Notes under the pieces: generated by a model | Told to the model about the DNA's origin: nothing | The model's database searches: none | The model's input: only the letters and a program-made list of their open reading frames with translations | Origin: Isoetes taiwanensis | Lineage: Eukaryota; Streptophyta; Lycopodiopsida; Isoetales; Isoetaceae | NCBI GenBank assembly: GCA_021234155.1 | Contig: JAJEKV010000210.1 | Coordinates: 779,501-843,500, forward strand | Direction: 5' to 3' | Length of the DNA: 64,000 nt | Shown: piece after piece, positions 60,611 through 64,000 of the stretch | Numbering within the stretch: position 1 is the first letter of the stretch | How the letters are laid out: each line of letters opens with the position of its first letter | Made by a program: the position numbers and the translations under genes

Positions 60611-60680
60611 GGAATTAAAACAGGAAGGAAGGAAGGAAGGAAGGAAGGAAGTTTATTTTAACGTCCACGGAGGCCAGAGG
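60611..60680 (-). repeat. Non-LTR 3' tail with (CTTC)n, minus strand
   Basis: Read on the minus strand, GGCCTCCGTGGACGTTAAAA is followed by TAAACTTCCTTCCTTCC. It is the same tail as at 9967 but with a tetranucleotide microsatellite. An element body, if any, would lie at higher coordinates. Confidence 0.6.
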
Positions 60681-60689
60681 CCTATGAGA

Positions 60690-63225
60690 CGGTACATGCA
60701 GAGAACAGGCAAAAAAGCCAAAAACCCCAACACCAAAAACAAACAATGTAACTGTGACGTCCCCTACTCCTTATACGATGCCCGCATCGTACTCGAAGGA
60801 GGAGCATTCCCCCTGGCAGCTGCCTGACAGGGGCCATCCACCTGACTCCACTCCCATGGGGGCAGAGCCAGCAAGGGAAGAGTGGATGTGTCATTCATCC
60901 GTCTTCCATCGGATCGACCTATCTGCGGAAGCGTAACAAACAAACGTGAGCACAACTAATAATATACAACATAATCACCATAACAATAGCAACATCACGA
61001 GTCGGCAATACCTTCATAACAATAATACAAAGGGAAGGTCCTACCCAGCTCGACTCAAGGGGATGACCGGCGGCTAGGCCTCGTGCAGTTCGCTGGCGGG
61101 CAGAATTCATGGCAATGGATTTGGTCGGCATAGAACATGGCTTAGGGTAGTCCACTCCATCCGCCCCTCAGGTGCACACTTTTGCGAGTAGGCTGAAAAA
61201 GTGTTGGGACTTGGCCGTAGCTCGGCGGGGTGAATAGCGGAGGGGCTACTTCACCGGGTTGCATCTCCCCAACCAGATGAGGCGAGGGAAGAGCTGCCTC
61301 TCCTCGAGGTATCCATGCTCATCAGCGCTTAGAGAGGGCCTTTGCCCTTATTCGGGACTTGAACTCACCGGAAGGTCATATCCACCACCCCACGAGTGTC
61401 GAGCTCATGCCTTGCTCCACACGCAGGTGGCAAGCCATTAAGCCCTAACCCGGCAAAGACCCCGATAGGCTTTACTACCGGAGGGGGTGATCCATGATGA
61501 TGAGACAAGTTCCTCCTTATCAACCAGGCCTTGCCCCTTCACCCACGGCCGGGTGGGCTCCTCGCGGCGCGGGCGCATTTCACGTGGGAACTAAGGTGCT
61601 ATGCTAGGAGCATCTTCTACACCTTTAGGTCTCTACCCCCTTCCCACAACAAGGAGATCATAGAGTGGAATACATGCAATATCACGTAACGAGAGATAGA
61701 GAATCATATCAATCTATCTACTTAACATCCAATGTTAGGTTCATTCGTTAGAGTCTCGGATCTAGGGATCTACAAGGCTTCGGAGATGATCTAACATACT
61801 AACCAAGCATATTGCCATGCCTAAAGGCGGTTTTACTGTGAGAACAACTAGATACCGCTCCTTGGCTTGCTCCTCGATCCTTGGAAGCGTCCATGCTCAC
61901 GATCTTGCGAAGGCAAGTGCTACTTCGGCAACTTTGTTGTGCAAATCCGACTTTTTGAACTGGCAATGCGATTCGAGCCTTACCTTGGTAGAATTGGCCC
62001 GGGGAAAGCCCTAATTGCGAATGAGGAAAGGAAGCTCTAGAAAACCCTAATTGGCAAAAGTGAAAGGAGAGCTAGGGTCTAGGGTTTTAGCCCTTATATA
62101 GACCCTATCTAGATTAGGGCATCCACATGGGCAAATGGCTTTAGGCCATTTGGAAATGGATGAACAAAGGAACCTTTTGTTGTGTATGTTTAATTACATA
62201 CCCAACATCCAAGGTTGCCCCCTAGGTGCAACCTTTAGCTCCTAGGTGCAGCGTCGTCCTACTCTCAAGTACATGTCACTTGTGATGTAATTAATAACGT
62301 CTTGTATAATAATATACGTGTTAGCGTATATTATCTTTGGCCACATTCATTCCACCTTGACTTGATCTTTGTCCCTCGGCATCACGCGTCTCCCACCTTG
62401 GGTACGCGCATATCCACGCAATTACAACACTTACATATCCAAATTATATTAATCACCCGGGGTAATTTTTATAGTTCTTTGTAATTGTACTATGGTGAGA
62501 GGCTCTTAGTCCTCTACTTCATAATCGACTATAACAAAATTAACGTCAATTATAGCTTTAAGGTTTTAACTAAAAAAAACTTCCATTAAGCCTCCTCACA
62601 ACACATTATGGCAAAATTATGCGTTGTGAGTTCTTGTAGCGCTACCCTCCTGCGCTTGGTCCTTCTAGTTACTGCGGGATGTGCGCTCACGTTAGTATAT
62701 ATTTAATTATTATTATAAGGGTTGGTTGTAAGGGAACCACCCATTAAATACAATTATATGGATGCAAGGCATATCTCTTGACATAGGAAGATTATGTTTC
62801 TCCCATCCGGCGAAAAGATGGCGCCTATATGCCTATATGCGCTCATGCCTACACCTCTAGTTGCCCGGCGTGGAGGATATCCTTCAGGTATATGGGCGTG
62901 AAGGATAGATTCCTCCTATCAAAGCATATATGGGGCTAAAGGTGCTTTTCCTATCAATGCATCTCTCAATGACCTCCTTTCTCTCGAGGTCGTCTACGCC
63001 CCGATGGACATGTAGACTTCTAATCTACCTTCCACTCAAACAAAGAAAAGCGGTCATGCCTACATTGACATTACACCACGCCCTAGAGAGCACCGTAAAG
63101 TGGTCTCATCATCGCCAATATTTCGCGCATGCAACCCATGCCTAGCATAGGGTGCATCGTGGGATTGCCTTAGCTACACATGCTTAAATGCAAACCCAAA
63201 TCGACATGCACGAGGCGATTTCTTG
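60690..63225. other. Unresolved retroelement-like region
   Basis: No coherent ORF. CTTATATAGACCC near 62092 looks like a TATA box, and CTAGGAGCATC with TAGGTCTCTACCC (61612-61650) recurs at 40160. The region directly follows the chromodomain of chromovirus 2 on the minus strand and probably includes its 3' LTR, but I could not fix its ends. Confidence 0.35.
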
Positions 63226-63229
63226 GTTC

Positions 63230-64000
63230 TTTGATGTCGACGCCTTGACGGTGACCCTTGCTTTGCTCCATAAACTTCGAGTCTTGTTTCTTAAGATCGA
63301 CTCAAGTACCCACGTGGCGTCTTCCAGCGGTAAGTGCTTCCACTTCACAAGGTATTGGAGGAATTTTGACCTTCTTGTCTTCTTATAAGATCTATTAAGA
63401 AGGACTTCGGAGCGATTTCAATATGCTCGTCGTCATTTCTAAAAACTCGTTTGTCTCCAATATTTCCTCGGGGTTTGGGGTGTGCCTCTTTAGCAAACTT
63501 TACGTGGAAAACCTTATGTATCTTAAGATGTCTTTGGCAAGTCCAACTTGTAGGATTGGTTACCTACTCTCTTCTCTATTACGAAGGGTCCAGCCCATCT
63601 TGGAGCAAGCTTCTTGCAATTGCCGATCGCGGAGCTTGGCCTGCTTGACTTTGATTTTCAACCATACTTTGTCTCCCACTTCAAATTCTCTTACAGTCCT
63701 ATGCTTGTCGTGATGCTTTTACGCACGCTTCTTGCTGCAAGGAGATATCCTCTCACTTCCTCCACCAAGTCTTGCATTTCGAAAGCATCTGTTGGGAGAC
63801 TTCCACCTTGGGCGGGGGTTGTGCCAATATCTGAGGGGTAAGACAACGATACCCGTAATTAATCATAAAAGGACTCATCTGCGATGACTCACCTTAGTCT
63901 TTATTGTAGGCAAACTCTACTAGGTAGATGAAATCATCCCACTTGGATTGCTTGTTCCATACATAGCTTCTTAACATATCTTCGATGATCTGTTTGTCCT
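63230..64000 (-). pseudogene. Ty3/gypsy chromovirus 2, integrase C-terminal part and chromodomain, decayed
   Basis: From the right edge the minus strand reads WDDFIYLVEFAYN (about 63900-63945), then SPFMINYGY, then a GDKVWLKIK segment near 63670, all of the integrase C-terminal region. A chromodomain follows, with QYLVKWKHLPLEDATW (63312-63358). An in-frame stop after EFAYNKD and later frame changes show decay. The rest of pol is outside the window. Confidence 0.75.

Overview
The window looks like a repeat-dominated nuclear segment of a large, AT-rich eukaryotic genome, most probably a streptophyte (plant lineage). The evidence is spliceosomal introns, plant-style tRNA-derived SINE sequence, chromodomain-bearing Ty3/gypsy retrotransposons, Mu-like sequence next to a Ulp1-like protease, PIF/Harbinger fragments and many hairpin MITEs. 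No bacterial or organellar gene organisation is present. I cannot name the species. The one well-supported host gene encodes a WASH-complex subunit (FAM21/WASHC2). To my knowledge this family is missing from Arabidopsis-type flowering plants, so a non-flowering streptophyte (alga, bryophyte, lycophyte or fern) is my best guess.

Layout. 1-0.8 kb: a miniature LTR retrotransposon (TRIM) cut by the window edge. 1.2-10 kb: a SINE with perfect target-site duplication and several decayed non-LTR (LINE) copies sharing one 3' tail. 12.1-18.4 kb (minus): the 12-exon FAM21-like gene, whose exon phases all agree and give 752 codons plus stop. 19-30 kb: a DNA-transposon cluster with hairpin elements, GC-rich islands, a Ulp1-like protease (plus strand), a Mu-like transposase (minus strand), Harbinger remnants and inverted-repeat elements. 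30-44 kb: mostly anonymous AT-rich DNA with a 321-bp MITE, two copies of a dispersed repeat, two copies of a double-hairpin module, a Harbinger DDE fragment and a broken DeSI-like peptidase fragment. 44.5-49.9 kb: two arrays of a 19-bp satellite flanking a nested tandem block with hairpin junctions, then a 137-bp CT microsatellite. 50.2-54.1 kb: a 157-bp tandem repeat, and an unrecognised minus-strand exon series split by a 1.5-kb cluster of an unusual element with a tRNA-like core between long terminal inverted repeats. 54.2-56.9 kb and 63.2-64 kb: two decayed chromoviruses, both on the minus strand.

How it fits together. The FAM21-like protein would work on endosomes as the large scaffold of the WASH actin-nucleation complex; none of its partner genes is in view. 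Nearly everything else is mobile or tandem DNA, mostly broken. The strongest candidates for something undescribed are the tRNA-core/inverted-repeat cluster at 52.0-53.5 kb and the satellite/hairpin-junction complex at 44.5-49.7 kb. All family calls are from reading motifs by eye; no database search was possible.
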